Positions 36,707 to 46,825 of a stretch of 64,000 nucleotides of DNA are shown here, one piece after another. This stretch comes from Kocuria marina. Lineage in GTDB: Bacteria > Actinomycetota > Actinomycetes > Actinomycetales > Micrococcaceae. Under the pieces are notes generated by a model. It had not been told where the DNA came from. It saw nothing but the letters and a program-made list of their open reading frames with translations, and ran no database searches. Position 1 is the stretch's first letter. Every line of letters begins with the position of its first letter. Position numbers and translations under genes: made by a program. The stretch is from contig NZ_JROM01000011.1 in the NCBI RefSeq assembly GCF_000786655.1, positions 1 to 64,000 of the forward strand, read 5' to 3'.

Positions 36707-37080
36707 GTTCCGCCCCGAAGCCAGCGAGCTCACCAGCAGTCGGCGACCCCACGGGCGGGAAGTTCACCGCTTTCACCGCGGGCCCCACCGACCGGGGGCC
36801 TAACCGCGGACGGGCGGGTCAGCCCTTGCGCCACCGGGGAAAGGGCAGCCGCAACGGCCCGGCGGGACGCGCGGTGGTGCGGGCCGCCGAGCGTGAGTCC
36901 TCGACCACCGTGGCATCCGGGATCCTGCGGGCCAGAGAACGCTGGAACCTGTTCTGTAGCGTGACCTTCGCGGCGGGGCACCCGTGGCGCGCGCCCTCTG
37001 AATCAATCGCACCCGCTTTCGGGTGGCTGCGATCCGCACGGTTTGGTCCGTCACCCACGCGCGCGACACAATGGACGCAC
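36707..37080. other. Long spacer before the metY leader, with a possible gene remnant
   Basis: No complete gene is evident. On the minus strand a stretch of about 55-60 codons, from about 36990 down to a TGA at 36819-36821, has strongly G/C third positions and ends PLRLPFPRWRKG, which looks like the tail of a real protein. No start or recognisable domain is visible. The rest holds the metY promoter region. Confidence 0.35.
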
Positions 37081-37172
37081 CATCCCGAGCGGCCGAGAGA
37101 CCTGGATCCATGACGCCGCAGCAACCCGCAGTGCTCGGCCAACTGCACGGTGCTACCGCCAGGACCGATGGA
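37081..37172 (+). promoter_or_regulatory. SAM-type (S-box-like) riboswitch upstream of metY
   Basis: Ordered blocks CATCCCGAGCGGCCGAGAGA, CCTGGATCC, TGACGCCGCAGCAACCCG and ACGGTGCTACCGCCAGG match the element before ssuB. About 60 bp follow before metY, enough for an expression platform. It should limit methionine/homocysteine synthesis when SAM is high. Confidence 0.82.
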
Positions 37173-37235
37173 GTGCTGCGCGGCCCCGGGCAGCTGTCGG
37201 ACGGGAGCCGTACCCGGCCGACGAGGAGGACATCC

Positions 37236-38660
37236 ATGGCCGAGCACCAGTTCGGTTTCCGCACCCGCGCCCTGCACGCCGGCGGCACCCCGGACGCCGA
37301 GCACGGCGCCCGCTCCGTGCCCATCTACCAGACCAGCTCGTTCGTCTTCAAGGACGCCGACGACGCCGCCAACCTGTTCGCGCTGCAGAAGTACGGCAAC
37401 ATTTACTCGCGCATCGGCAACCCCACCGTGGCGGCCCTGGAAGAGCGCATCGCCTCCCTCGAGGGCGGGATCGGGGCGGTCGCCACGTCCTCCGGGATGG
37501 CCGCCGAGTTCATCACGTTCGCCGCGCTGTGTGGCCAGGGTGACCACGTGGTGGCCTCGTCCCAGCTCTACGGCGGAACGGTCACCCAGCTGGACGTGAC
37601 CCTGCGTCGCTTCGGTGTGGAAACCACCTTCGTCCCCGGGACCGACCCGGCGGACTACAAGGCTGCGATCACCGAGCACACCAAGGCCGTGTACACCGAA
37701 CTCGTGGCCAACCCGTCCGGCGAGATCGCCGATCTGGAGGGGCTCGCCGCGGTGGCCCGCGAGGCGGGTGTCCCGCTGATCGTGGACGCGACCCTCAACA
37801 CCCCGTACCTGTGCCGCCCGTTCGAGCACGGCGCGGACATCGTGATCCACTCGATCACCAAGTTCCTGGGCGGGCACGGCAACACCCTGGGTGGCGTGGT
37901 GGTCGAATCCGGCCGCTTCGACTGGGGCAACGGGAAGTTCCCGGCCATGACCGAACCGGTTCCCTCGTACAACAACGTGACGTGGTGGGGGAACTTCGGT
38001 GAGTACGGATTCCTGACCAAGCTCCGTTCCGAGCAGCTGCGCGACATCGGGGCGTCCCTGACCCCGCAGGCCGCGTGGAACCTGCTGCAGGGTGTGGAGA
38101 CCCTCCCCCAGCGCATGGACGCCCACGTGGCCAACGCGCAGGAGGTCGTGCAGTGGCTCGCCACGGATCCACGCATCTCCTACGTCAATTACGCGGGACT
38201 CGAGGACCACCCCCACCACGAACGCGCGCAGAAGTACCTGCCCCACGGCATCGGATCCGTCTTCGCCTTCGGTGTGGCTGGCACGGACGAGTTGAGCGGC
38301 CGTGAGGTGGGCGCCCGATTCATCGGGAGCCTGCAACTGGCCTCACACCTGGCCAACATCGGGGACGCCCGCACCCTCGTGCTGCACCCCGCGTCCACGA
38401 CCCACCAGCAGTTGAGCTCCGAACAGCTCGCCGCGGGCGGGGTCAAAGAGGACCTGATCCGGATCTCCGTGGGTCTCGAGGACACCGCGGACATCCTGTG
38501 GGACCTGGACCAGGCACTGAGCGCAGCCAGCGGCAGGGACCGGGAGGGCGGCGTCGTCGCCCCCTCCGCCGCGCTCACGGGCGCGGCGCGCACCACCCTG
38601 GACCAGGACAACAGTGCGGCGGCCTGCGCGCTGCCCGGAGCCGAAGGAGAACAGGCATGA
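37236..38660 (+). CDS. metY: O-acetylhomoserine sulfhydrylase
   Basis: 474 residues from ATG 37236 with GAGGAGGA directly upstream; earlier Met codons fall in the riboswitch. A PLP enzyme of the Cys/Met metabolism family: YSRIGNPTVAALEERIASLEGG, ATSSGMAAEFITFAAL, PLIVDATLNTPYLCRPFEHGAD and the PLP lysine in VIHSITKFLGGHGNTLGG. It makes homocysteine from O-acetylhomoserine and sulfide. The last 40 residues are a variable tail carrying one GACGACGCCGC word. It overlaps the next gene by 4 bp. Confidence 0.92.
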   Translation: MAEHQFGFRTRALHAGGTPDAEHGARSVPIYQTSSFVFKDADDAANLFALQKYGNIYSRIGNPTVAALEERIASLEGGIGAVATSSGMAAEFITFAALCGQGDHVVASSQLYGGTVTQLDVTLRRFGVETTFVPGTDPADYKAAITEHTKAVYTELVANPSGEIADLEGLAAVAREAGVPLIVDATLNTPYLCRPFEHGADIVIHSITKFLGGHGNTLGGVVVESGRFDWGNGKFPAMTEPVPSYNNVTWWGNFGEYGFLTKLRSEQLRDIGASLTPQAAWNLLQGVETLPQRMDAHVANAQEVVQWLATDPRISYVNYAGLEDHPHHERAQKYLPHGIGSVFAFGVAGTDELSGREVGARFIGSLQLASHLANIGDARTLVLHPASTTHQQLSSEQLAAGGVKEDLIRISVGLEDTADILWDLDQALSAASGRDREGGVVAPSAALTGAARTTLDQDNSAAACALPGAEGEQA

Positions 38661-39148
38661 GCACGCAACGCACCTGGGTGGGCCCCAGCGCCCCCGAACG
38701 GCTCGGCATCCTGCGGGGCACGCGCTCGATCGCGATCGTGGGCATGTCCAACAAGCCGTCCCGCGCGAGCTACTTCGTGGCCACGTACCTGCAGTCGTCG
38801 AGCCCGTACCGCGTGTACTTCGTGAACCCCGTGCTGGACGAGGTGCTGGGCCAGAAGGTCTACCCGTCGCTCGCGGAGCTGCCCGAGGTCCCGGACCTCG
38901 TGGACGTGTTCCGCAAGGACGCGGACCTGCCCGGCGTGGCCCGGGAGGCCGTGGCCGTGGGCGCCAAGACCCTGTGGCTGCAGCTGGGCTCGTGGAACGA
39001 GGAAGCGGCGGCCATCGCGGAGGACGCGGGGCTGGACGTGGTGATGGACCAGTGCGTGAAGATCGAGCACGCGCGCTTCCACGGCGGTCTCCACCTGGCC
39101 GGCTTCAACACGGGAGTGATCTCCTCGAGGCGCCAGGTCCTGGCATGA
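38657..39148 (+). CDS. CoA-binding (YccU-like) protein
   Basis: 163 residues, ATG overlapping the metY stop. The Rossmann motif is SIAIVGMSNKPSRASYFVATYL, followed by FVNPVLDEVLGQKVYPSLAELPEVPDLVDVFRK and DVVMDQCVKIEH, typical of small CoA-binding domain proteins related to the succinyl-CoA ligase alpha domain. The ligand and role are unknown. Pairing with metY on one transcript is common in actinobacteria and suggests a link with sulfur amino acids. Confidence 0.85.
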   Translation: MSTQRTWVGPSAPERLGILRGTRSIAIVGMSNKPSRASYFVATYLQSSSPYRVYFVNPVLDEVLGQKVYPSLAELPEVPDLVDVFRKDADLPGVAREAVAVGAKTLWLQLGSWNEEAAAIAEDAGLDVVMDQCVKIEHARFHGGLHLAGFNTGVISSRRQVLA

Positions 39149-39207
39149 GGGCGGGGCGCGACGGCGCCGACGAACCCCGGTGACACGGCGTCGGTGCTGC
39201 GCCTCGC

Positions 39208-39771
39208 TCACGCCAGGCGCAGCACCGCCGCCACCCGCTGCCAGCCCTGCGACTCGCGCTGACCCACCTGGTCCTCCGGGACCACGGTGTAGAGACGCTG
39301 CGCATCCGCCAGGAACGCCTCGTTGGCCATGGCCGACACGAGCGGGTCCAACACCTCGGACGAATCACGTTCTTTACTGGGATCCGCGACCAGCGGCCCC
39401 ATGAACGCCACCTCGTCCTGCACGCTCAGGGTGGAGTGCGCCACGGGGTGACCCCATTCGTCCACCTCGAAGCGCGAGTAGTCACCCATGGGGGCGTCGA
39501 ACAATCCCGCCTCCCCGGGGAATCCCAGTCCCCGGTCCAGCTCCTGGACGTCGCCCATCAGCAGCACCTCGGTGGCGGCCACCTCCCGGCCCGCCGCCTG
39601 CAGTGCGGAGCGCACGGTGTCCGCCTCGTCCGGCGCGCACACCACCACATGGTTCTCCCCGGACGGAACCTCCCTGGACCACACCAGGACCTCCTGCTGC
39701 GGGGCGTCGTCGCGGACGGCGTCCCAACCGGCCACCCAGCTCTCGAGATCTGTCTGCCACTGCTGCGTCAC
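39208..39771 (-). CDS. Protein of unknown function
   Basis: 187 residues, GTG start at 39771 with AAGGGAG upstream. It is acidic and soluble, with no signal peptide or membrane segment. The sequence reads like a domain with alternating strands and helices (VLVWSREVPSGENHVVVCAPDEADTV). I recognise no family. It is convergent with the CoA-binding gene and divergent from the transporter gene at 39972. Confidence 0.65.
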   Translation of the reverse strand: MTQQWQTDLESWVAGWDAVRDDAPQQEVLVWSREVPSGENHVVVCAPDEADTVRSALQAAGREVAATEVLLMGDVQELDRGLGFPGEAGLFDAPMGDYSRFEVDEWGHPVAHSTLSVQDEVAFMGPLVADPSKERDSSEVLDPLVSAMANEAFLADAQRLYTVVPEDQVGQRESQGWQRVAAVLRLA

Positions 39772-39971
39772 GGGGTGCTCCCTTCGTCGAATGCGCCACC
39801 TCCGAGTATTCCACCGGCCCGTGAGTCGGGAGGTGTCGGCATCATCACGTCACTGGCAGGCCGCTGCCACGTGGCGCGGACGAGCCCACTCTCTATGCTT
39901 GACCGGTGGAGAAGGCCCAGGATGTGATCCGAGCCACATGAGAACCGTCCGACCCCCGAGGAGTTGCTCCC

Positions 39972-41246
39972 GTGTCCGCCAAGAAAACCCTGCAAGTCAC
40001 CCTGGCCTTCGTGGGCCTGCTGGTGGGTGCCGGTTTCGCCACCGGTCAAGAAGTCATCCAGTACTTCATCTCGTTCGGTGTCTGGGGGCTGGCCGGCGCG
40101 GTGGTCTCGGGGATCCTGATGATCGCCGCGGGTGCCGTGATCATCCACATCGGCAGCTACTTCCTGGCGGACGAGCACCGCCGGGTCTTCCGGTCCGTTT
40201 CCTCGCCCGTGGTGTCCCGGTTCCTGGACATCGCGGTGAGCCTGACCCTGCTGGCCATGGGCATCGTGATGCTCGCCGGCGCGGGTTCCACACTGGAACA
40301 ACAGTTCGGGCTGCCCGCGTGGATCGGTTCGGCCATCATGGTGATGCTCGTGATGGTCACGGGGCTGCTCAACGTCAACAAGGTCACCAACATCATCTCG
40401 GCGGTCACCCCGGCGATCTTCGTGGCCGTGATCGTGGCGTTCGGCTACACCCTGACCAAGCTCCCCGTGGATCTCGGATCGCTGCACGAGCTCGCGGTGC
40501 AGGCGGACTCCCCCGTGAGCCCGTGGTGGCTGTCCGCGATCAACTACACGTGCATGGCCCTGATGCTGGGCGTGTCCATGTCCCTGGTAATCGGCGGCAA
40601 CGCCCTCAACCCGCGCGATGCCGGCTGGGGCGGGCTGCTGGGCGGCGTGGTCTACACCGTTCTGCTGGCCATGAACGCCTTCGCCCTACTCGTGAACTTC
40701 GATACCGTGGGCGGCTCCGAGGTGCCCATGCTCCAGCTCTTCCAGACCATGCACCCGTGGGCCGCACTCGGGATGGTTGTGGTGACGTTCGTGATGATCT
40801 ACAACACGACCATCAGCATGTTCTACGCCCTGGGTCGCCGGGTGACCGTCAACCACCGCCACCGTTACGTCCCGATCTTCCTGGGCCTGTGCGCGGTGGG
40901 TTACATGGTGAGCCTCGTGGGCTTCGGCACCCTGATGAGCGTGGTCTACCCGATCATCGGGTACGTGGGCATGGTCCTGGTGGTCGTCATGCTGTGGTGG
41001 TGGTTCCGCCACCGCGAGGACATCAGCGTGGAGGCCGGGCGCCGCAACCGGATCCGCGCCCTGCTGACCAAGCGTCGCGCGCAGGACAAGGAGTTCTCCG
41101 AGTTCAACGAGCACCAGCTCCGGGACGCGGCCCACGATTCCCCCGCGGACGACGACGCCCTCACCGGCGCGATCGACACCCAGGTCCAGCAGGATCTCGC
41201 GGACGGCTCGGACGATTCCGCGACCCCCTCGCCCGGGCGCGGCTGA
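39972..41246 (+). CDS. YkvI-type membrane transporter
   Basis: 424 residues, GTG start. About ten membrane segments, the first being LAFVGLLVGAGFATGQEVIQYFISFG, whose GAGFATGQE pattern is typical of the YkvI family, related to APC/NSS-type transporters. Residues 355-424 form a charged cytoplasmic tail with one GACGACGCC word. The substrate is not known, though an amino acid is likely given the neighbours. Confidence 0.75.
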   Translation: MSAKKTLQVTLAFVGLLVGAGFATGQEVIQYFISFGVWGLAGAVVSGILMIAAGAVIIHIGSYFLADEHRRVFRSVSSPVVSRFLDIAVSLTLLAMGIVMLAGAGSTLEQQFGLPAWIGSAIMVMLVMVTGLLNVNKVTNIISAVTPAIFVAVIVAFGYTLTKLPVDLGSLHELAVQADSPVSPWWLSAINYTCMALMLGVSMSLVIGGNALNPRDAGWGGLLGGVVYTVLLAMNAFALLVNFDTVGGSEVPMLQLFQTMHPWAALGMVVVTFVMIYNTTISMFYALGRRVTVNHRHRYVPIFLGLCAVGYMVSLVGFGTLMSVVYPIIGYVGMVLVVVMLWWWFRHREDISVEAGRRNRIRALLTKRRAQDKEFSEFNEHQLRDAAHDSPADDDALTGAIDTQVQQDLADGSDDSATPSPGRG

Positions 41247-41329
41247 GCGGCCACGCCGCGCGGTCCCAGGGGGCGGCGTCGTCCGCGCGGCCGCCGCGCA
41301 CCGACGGCGACCTGCGCGCGGGAACGACA

Positions 41330-41373
41330 GCGGCGTCGTCGCCCCTGCAATAAGCCGGGGACGACGACGCCGC
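41330..41373. terminator. Hairpin of inverted GACGACGCCGC words between convergent genes
   Basis: GCGGCGTCGTCGCCCC at 41330-41345 pairs with GGGGACGACGACGCCGC at 41357-41373 with one bulged triplet position, around the loop TGCAATAAGCC. It lies between the YkvI-type gene and the convergent alanine symporter gene. A further single copy lies at 41273-41283. Confidence 0.55.
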
Positions 41374-41384
41374 GTACGGGTCGA

Positions 41385-42872
41385 TCAGCGCCGCGCCCCG
41401 TTCTTCTGGTTGGCGCGCTGCTCCCAGAACACGGGGAGCGTGACGGTGTCCGTGCCGTCCCAGGCGGAGAGACCGGTGATCCCCGGGACGTCCCCGGCCT
41501 TGAACACGGGCTCCACCCCGGCCTTGCGCTGCTCCATGTAGTTGGCCAGCACCTTGGCGGCGACGCCCGCGAGCATGCACAACGCGATCAGGTTCAGCGT
41601 GGCCATGAAGGCCATGAACAGGTCCGCGAGGGACCATACGAGGTCCAGCGCGAGCATGGCACCCAGGAACACGCACACGAGCACGGCGAAGCCGTAGATG
41701 TTCATGGCCGCACGGGACTTGGTCATGAAGCGGATGTTGGACTCGCCGTAGTAGTAGTTGCCGATCACGGAGGACCACGCGAACAGGAAGATCGCCACGG
41801 TCAGGAAGTGCACGGCCCAGTCACCCAGCTGCATGCCCAGCGCGCTCTGCGTGAGGGAGGCGCCCTGGCGTTCGTCGCCGAACGTGGGGTTGGAGAGCAG
41901 CACGATGAACGCGGTGATCGAGCACACGAGCATGGTGTCGAAGAACACGCCCAGGGACTGCACGAAGCCCTGCTTGGCCGGGTGGGAGATGGACGCGGTG
42001 GCGCCGGCGTTCGGGGCGGAGCCCATGCCGGCCTCGTTGGAGAACAGGCCGCGCTTCATGCCCTGGATGATCACACCGATCAGACCACCCGTGATGAACT
42101 CGCGGATGCCGAAGGCCCCCTGAATGATCATGCCGAACATGGCGGGGATCTCGGTGATGTTCAGGACAACCACGAGCAGCCCCAGCACCAGGTACAGCAC
42201 GGCCATCACGGGCACGAGGATCTGGGTCACCGCGGAGATGGAGCGGATGCCGCCGAAGATCACCAGGGCGGTGATGACCACCAGCGCCAGACCCAACACC
42301 ACGCGCAGCCACATGTTCTGGCCCTCGGTGACGTCCACGTTGAAGGAGCCGGCCACGGCGTCCACGATCGAGTTGGACTGCACGGAGTTGAACACGAAGC
42401 CGTAGGTCACGGTGATGATGACCGCGAAGAGCACGCCCATCCAGCGCTTGTTGAGCCCGCGCTCCATGTAGTACGCCGGGCCGCCCACGTAGCCGTCCGA
42501 CGTCTTGACCTTGTAGAGCTGGCCCAGCAGGGACTCCACGAACGCGCTGGCCGCGCCGATCGCGGCGATGATCCACATCCAGAACACGGCACCGGGTCCG
42601 CCCAGGGTGATGGCAATGGCCACACCTGCGATGTTGCCCGTGCCCACGCGGGCCGCGGCGGAGACCGTGAACGCGCGGAACGAGGAGATGCCTTTGCGCC
42701 CGTCCTCCTCACCGGCCGGATCGGTGAGCACCCGGAACATCTCGGGGATGCCGCGCAGCTGGATGGCCTTGGTGCGGACGGTCAGGTACAACCCCACACC
42801 GATCAGGATCGCGAAGACGACGTACCAGATGTAGCCGCCCAGCGTTCCCACGAGTTCTGTCAACGCCTCCAT
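41385..42872 (-). CDS. Sodium/alanine symporter (AGCS family)
   Basis: 495 residues from ATG 42872. Recognised from FRAFTVSAAARVGTGNIAGVAIAITLGGPGAVFWMW, GGPAYYMERGLN, NEAGMGSAPNAGATA, and about eleven membrane segments, all typical of AGCS/AlsT proteins. It takes up alanine or glycine with sodium. It lies 130 bp downstream of ansP-like on the same strand. Confidence 0.92.
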   Translation of the reverse strand: MEALTELVGTLGGYIWYVVFAILIGVGLYLTVRTKAIQLRGIPEMFRVLTDPAGEEDGRKGISSFRAFTVSAAARVGTGNIAGVAIAITLGGPGAVFWMWIIAAIGAASAFVESLLGQLYKVKTSDGYVGGPAYYMERGLNKRWMGVLFAVIITVTYGFVFNSVQSNSIVDAVAGSFNVDVTEGQNMWLRVVLGLALVVITALVIFGGIRSISAVTQILVPVMAVLYLVLGLLVVVLNITEIPAMFGMIIQGAFGIREFITGGLIGVIIQGMKRGLFSNEAGMGSAPNAGATASISHPAKQGFVQSLGVFFDTMLVCSITAFIVLLSNPTFGDERQGASLTQSALGMQLGDWAVHFLTVAIFLFAWSSVIGNYYYGESNIRFMTKSRAAMNIYGFAVLVCVFLGAMLALDLVWSLADLFMAFMATLNLIALCMLAGVAAKVLANYMEQRKAGVEPVFKAGDVPGITGLSAWDGTDTVTLPVFWEQRANQKNGARR

Positions 42873-43002
42873 GTGATTCCCCGGAATTCTGCCTCGAGAC
42901 GGTTCCGGCCGCTGCGCAGTGGTCAACGGGGAACCAAGTGTCTGATGTGTGCTGTTGCACCGATCTAGGTCACAGTAACGGAAACCGGGCCCTCAGTGGG
43001 TG

Positions 43003-44682
43003 TCAGCGGGACGTGTCAGGGCCCTGGTGTCCCGGGCCTTGGTGTCCCGGGTCTTGGTGTCCCGGGGGCGGCGTCGTGGCACCGGCGGTGGAACCCGGTC
43101 CGGGGACCCGGTGCAGGGATGCCGTGGAGGTCGTGGACCCGGAACCCGTGGAGTTCTCCCGGCCCACCGGGCGGAACGCCCCCACCACGGGCCGCTCCGC
43201 GAGCACCGGGAACGCCCCCGTGAAGCCCTCGCGTTCGGCGGCGATCTCGCGCACCCTGCCCCGCACCACGAACCACCCGATCACCAGGATCGGGATCAGC
43301 ACCAGGGAGGACGCCAGGGTGAAGGTGCCCACGGGATAGTCCACGGCCATCAATACGAGCACGCCCGCGAGGAAGAACATGGTCAGCCAGTTGGTGAACG
43401 GCGCCAGCGGTGCCCGGTAGGTCGGGCGGTTGTAGAAGCCCTTCCGCGCCAGGGAGACGTACCGCTGGTGGGACAGCGAGATCGCGGCCCAGCCCGCCAT
43501 GGTGCCCAGTGCCGCGAGGTTCAGCACGATCTCGAATGCCTGCTCCGGCACCACGAAGTTCAGCCCCACACCGAGCACGGCCACCCCGGCGGTCAACAGG
43601 ATGCCACCATACGGAACACCCGACGAGGACAGCTTGCCCGTGAACCTCGGGGCGGAACCGGCCTGTGCCATGGAATGGACGATGCGCCCGGTGGAGTAGA
43701 GGCCCGCGTTGAGCGAGGACAGTGCCGCGGTGATCACCACGAGCTGCATGATGGGCCCCGCCGCGTCCACGCCGATGGACGAGAAGAACGTGACGAACGG
43801 GCTCTCGGTGGCGCTGTAGGCGGTGTAGGGCAGCAGCAGGCACAACAGCAGGACGGAGCCCACGTAGAACACCGCGATCCGCAGGATCACCGTGTTGATG
43901 GCCCGGGGGATGACCTTCTCCGCGTTGCGGGTCTCCCCGGACGTGGTGCCCACGAGCTCGATGCCGGCGTACGCGAACACCACACCCTGCACCACGATGA
44001 GCGCCGGCAGCACGCCGGCCGGGAAGAGCCCCCCGTTGTCCCGGATGAGGGAGAACCCCACCTCGGAACCGGTGGGCGTGCCGAAGAGCACGAAGAACGT
44101 GCCGATGACCAGGAAGACCACCAGGGCCAGGACCTTAATCAGAGAGAACCAGAACTCCAGCTCGCCGAACACCTTGACCGAGACCAGATTCAGCGACACC
44201 ACCAGGACCACCACGATCAATGCGAGGATCCACTGCGGGATCCCCGCCACGAACGCGCTGTACTGACCGAACCACTTGATGTAGATCGCGATGGCCGTGG
44301 CATCCGCGACCGCTGTCATGGCCCAGTTCAGCCAGTACAACCACCCGGAGACGTACGCGGCCTTCTCGCCGTAGAACTCACGGGCGTAGGAGACGAACGA
44401 ACCGGAGGACGGCCGGTGCACCACGAGTTCGCCCAGTGAGCGCAGGATCAGGTAGCCGAAGAAACCGCACACCGCGTACAGCAGGAACAGGGACGGACCG
44501 GCCTGCTCCAAACGGCCACCGGCTCCCAGGAACAGCCCGGTCCCGATCGCGCTGCCGATCGCGATCATCTGCAACTGGCGGGCGCCCAGCCCCTTGTGGA
44601 ACCCCGCCGTCTCGTCCTCGAAGCGCCGCCGCAGGATGTGCTTCTCCTGGGCCTCGGTCAGCCGCGGGCCATTCTGGGACAT
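43003..44682 (-). CDS. ansP: Amino acid permease, AnsP-like (APC superfamily)
   Basis: 559 residues with 12 membrane segments. The N-terminal signature is [20 protein letters not shown] followed by TGLFLGAGG, with [24 protein letters not shown] in segment 3 and [14 protein letters not shown] in segment 6, as in asparagine/aromatic amino acid permeases. The C-terminal 60 residues are low-complexity and end in repeated GHQGP units. Asparagine is the likeliest substrate from AnsP similarity, but cycA- or gabP-type substrates are possible. Confidence 0.82.
   Translation of the reverse strand: MSQNGPRLTEAQEKHILRRRFEDETAGFHKGLGARQLQMIAIGSAIGTGLFLGAGGRLEQAGPSLFLLYAVCGFFGYLILRSLGELVVHRPSSGSFVSYAREFYGEKAAYVSGWLYWLNWAMTAVADATAIAIYIKWFGQYSAFVAGIPQWILALIVVVLVVSLNLVSVKVFGELEFWFSLIKVLALVVFLVIGTFFVLFGTPTGSEVGFSLIRDNGGLFPAGVLPALIVVQGVVFAYAGIELVGTTSGETRNAEKVIPRAINTVILRIAVFYVGSVLLLCLLLPYTAYSATESPFVTFFSSIGVDAAGPIMQLVVITAALSSLNAGLYSTGRIVHSMAQAGSAPRFTGKLSSSGVPYGGILLTAGVAVLGVGLNFVVPEQAFEIVLNLAALGTMAGWAAISLSHQRYVSLARKGFYNRPTYRAPLAPFTNWLTMFFLAGVLVLMAVDYPVGTFTLASSLVLIPILVIGWFVVRGRVREIAAEREGFTGAFPVLAERPVVGAFRPVGRENSTGSGSTTSTASLHRVPGPGSTAGATTPPPGHQDPGHQGPGHQGPDTSR
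43022..43066. repeat. 15-bp tandem repeat in the ansP-like gene tail
   Basis: Three copies of GGTGTCCCGGGCCTT (last one partial) encode GHQ(D/G)P repeats at the C-terminus of the permease. The unit length is a multiple of three, so copy changes stay in frame. Confidence 0.75.
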
Positions 44683-44722
44683 GCCTGTTCCCTTCGTCCT
44701 GACCGCCCGGGTCGGACCGTCC

Positions 44723-46561
44723 TCAGTCCTCCACGACGCGCACTGCGCCCTTGTCCGCGGAGGTCACCATGGAAGCGTACGCCCGCAGCGCCTTGGACAC
44801 GCGACGTTCACGCGGCTTGGTGGGCTTCCAGGGGGCGTCACCCTTCTCCTGGCGACGGCGCGCGAGCTCGGCGTCGTCCACGTTGACCCGCAGCACGCGG
44901 TTCTCCACGTCGATCTCGATCTCGTCACCGTGCTCGATGAGACCCACGGCACCGCCGGCCGCGGCCTCCGGGGAGATGTGACCGATCGAGATCCCGGAGG
45001 TGCCCCCGGAGAAGCGGCCGTCCGTGATGAGCGCGCACTTCTTGCCGAGCCCCAGGCCCTTGAGGTAGCTCGTGGGGTACAGCATCTCCTGCATGCCCGG
45101 TCCGCCCTTGGGTCCCTCGTAGGCGATGACGACGATGTCCCCCTCCTTCACGTTCTTGGAGAGGATCTCGTGCACGGCCTCGTCCTGGGACTCCACCACG
45201 AAGGCCCGGCCGGTGAAGTGGAACAGGTCGGGGTCGATCCCGGCGGTCTTGATCACCGCGCCGTCCTCGGCGATGTTGCCGAACAGCACGCAGAGCCCAC
45301 CCTCCTTGGTGTAGGCGTTCACCACGGAGCGGATGCAGCCCTCGGCGTCGTCGGTGTCGTGGGACTCGTACTCGTTGGCCTGGGAGAACGCCTGGGTGGT
45401 GCGCACCCCGCCGGGCGCGGCCAGGAAGAACTCGCGGGCGGCGTCCGAGGCCTTGCCGGAGCGGATGTCCCACTCGTCCAGCCACTCACCCATGGTCTGG
45501 GAGTGCACGGTGTGCACGTCCTCGTCCAGTAGCCCGCCGCGGCGCAGTTCACCCAGGATCGCGGGGATACCGCCGGCGCGGTGGACGTGTTCGATGTGGT
45601 ACTTGGTGGAGTTCGGTGCCACCTTGGCCAGGCACGGGACCTTCCGGGACAGCGCGTCGATGTCCGAGAGGTTGAAGTCCACCTCGGCCTCCTGCGCGGC
45701 GGCCAGGATGTGCAACACCGTGTTGGTGGAACCGCCCATGGCGATGTCCAGGGCCATGGCGTTGCGGAACGCCGCCTTGGTCGCGATGTTGCGGGGCAGC
45801 ACGGAGTCGTCGTCCTGCTCGTAGTAGCGCTTGGCGGATTCCACGATCCGCCGCCCGGCCTCCAGGAACAACCGCTTGCGGTTCACGTGCGTGGCCAGCG
45901 TGGTGCCGTTGCCGGGCAGGGACAGACCCAGGGCCTCGGTCAGGCAGTTCATGGAGTTGGCGGTGAACATCCCGGAGCACGAACCGCACGTGGGGCACGC
46001 GTTCTCCTCGATCTGGGCCAGCTGCGCGTCCGTGATGGACTCGTCCACGGCCAGGGCCATGGCGTCCACGAGGTCCACGCGGTGCTCCACCACGCCCTCC
46101 ACGCCCTCACCGGATTCCATGGGGCCGCCGGAGACGAAGACCACGGGAATGTTCAGACGCAGCGCGGCCATGAGCATGCCGGGGGTGATCTTGTCGCAGT
46201 TGGAGATGCACACCAGGGCGTCCGCGCAGTGCGCGTTGACCATGTACTCCACGGAGTCGGCGATGATGTCACGCGACGGCAGGGAGTAGAGCATGCCGTC
46301 GTGACCCATGGCGATGCCGTCGTCCACGGCGATCGTGTTGAACTCCTTGGCCACACCGCCGGCCTCGCGCACCGCGGAGGCCACGAGCTCCCCCATGTTC
46401 TTCAGGTGCACGTGACCGGGGACGAACTGCGTGAAGGAGTTCGCGATCGCGATGATCGGCTTGCCGAAGTCCTCGCTGCCCATGCCGGTGGCGCGCCAGA
46501 GGGCGCGGGCACCCGCCATGTTCCGACCGGTGGTGGACGTTGCTGAACGTAGCTGCGGCAC
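44723..46561 (-). CDS. ilvD: Dihydroxy-acid dehydratase
   Basis: 612 residues, GTG start at 46561 with GGAAGGGG upstream. Iron-sulfur cluster Cys are in [11 protein letters not shown] and [19 protein letters not shown]; the substrate region reads [20 protein letters not shown]. It removes water from dihydroxy acids in valine, leucine and isoleucine synthesis. It stands alone, without ilvBNC. Length and the long C-terminal half match the E. coli type. No attenuator or T-box was evident upstream. Confidence 0.95.
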   Translation of the reverse strand: MPQLRSATSTTGRNMAGARALWRATGMGSEDFGKPIIAIANSFTQFVPGHVHLKNMGELVASAVREAGGVAKEFNTIAVDDGIAMGHDGMLYSLPSRDIIADSVEYMVNAHCADALVCISNCDKITPGMLMAALRLNIPVVFVSGGPMESGEGVEGVVEHRVDLVDAMALAVDESITDAQLAQIEENACPTCGSCSGMFTANSMNCLTEALGLSLPGNGTTLATHVNRKRLFLEAGRRIVESAKRYYEQDDDSVLPRNIATKAAFRNAMALDIAMGGSTNTVLHILAAAQEAEVDFNLSDIDALSRKVPCLAKVAPNSTKYHIEHVHRAGGIPAILGELRRGGLLDEDVHTVHSQTMGEWLDEWDIRSGKASDAAREFFLAAPGGVRTTQAFSQANEYESHDTDDAEGCIRSVVNAYTKEGGLCVLFGNIAEDGAVIKTAGIDPDLFHFTGRAFVVESQDEAVHEILSKNVKEGDIVVIAYEGPKGGPGMQEMLYPTSYLKGLGLGKKCALITDGRFSGGTSGISIGHISPEAAAGGAVGLIEHGDEIEIDVENRVLRVNVDDAELARRRQEKGDAPWKPTKPRERRVSKALRAYASMVTSADKGAVRVVED

Positions 46562-46825
46562 TGTGACCCCTTCCCGAAGGCTGGACCGGGACGTGGACGG
46601 CGCGAAATGCGCCGCCTCCCGGCAAAAAGTGTTCCCCCCAGGATACGCGCGGCCCCGACACAGTTTTCACATAGCAGACAGTCGTCTCACCATGCGGGAC
46701 GAGATGACGACGACGCCGCCGTCCGTCCCGCGCGTCCCGGGCCCCGGCGCCGTCGTCCGGCGAGCGCACACCGGGCCCGTCCCTAGACTGGGAGGACGGT
46801 ACGACCGCGAAGGAGCAGGACGCAG

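Noticed and set aside
36819-38336. 505-codon minus-strand frame opposite metY
   Set aside because: Mostly an antisense shadow of metY; only its last 55-60 codons, beyond metY, look possibly real and are noted separately.
46562-46825. T-box or peptide attenuator before ilvD
   Set aside because: Only a short CGGCGC/GCGCCG hairpin (46598-46614) was found; no T-box sequence and no Leu/Val/Ile-rich leader.
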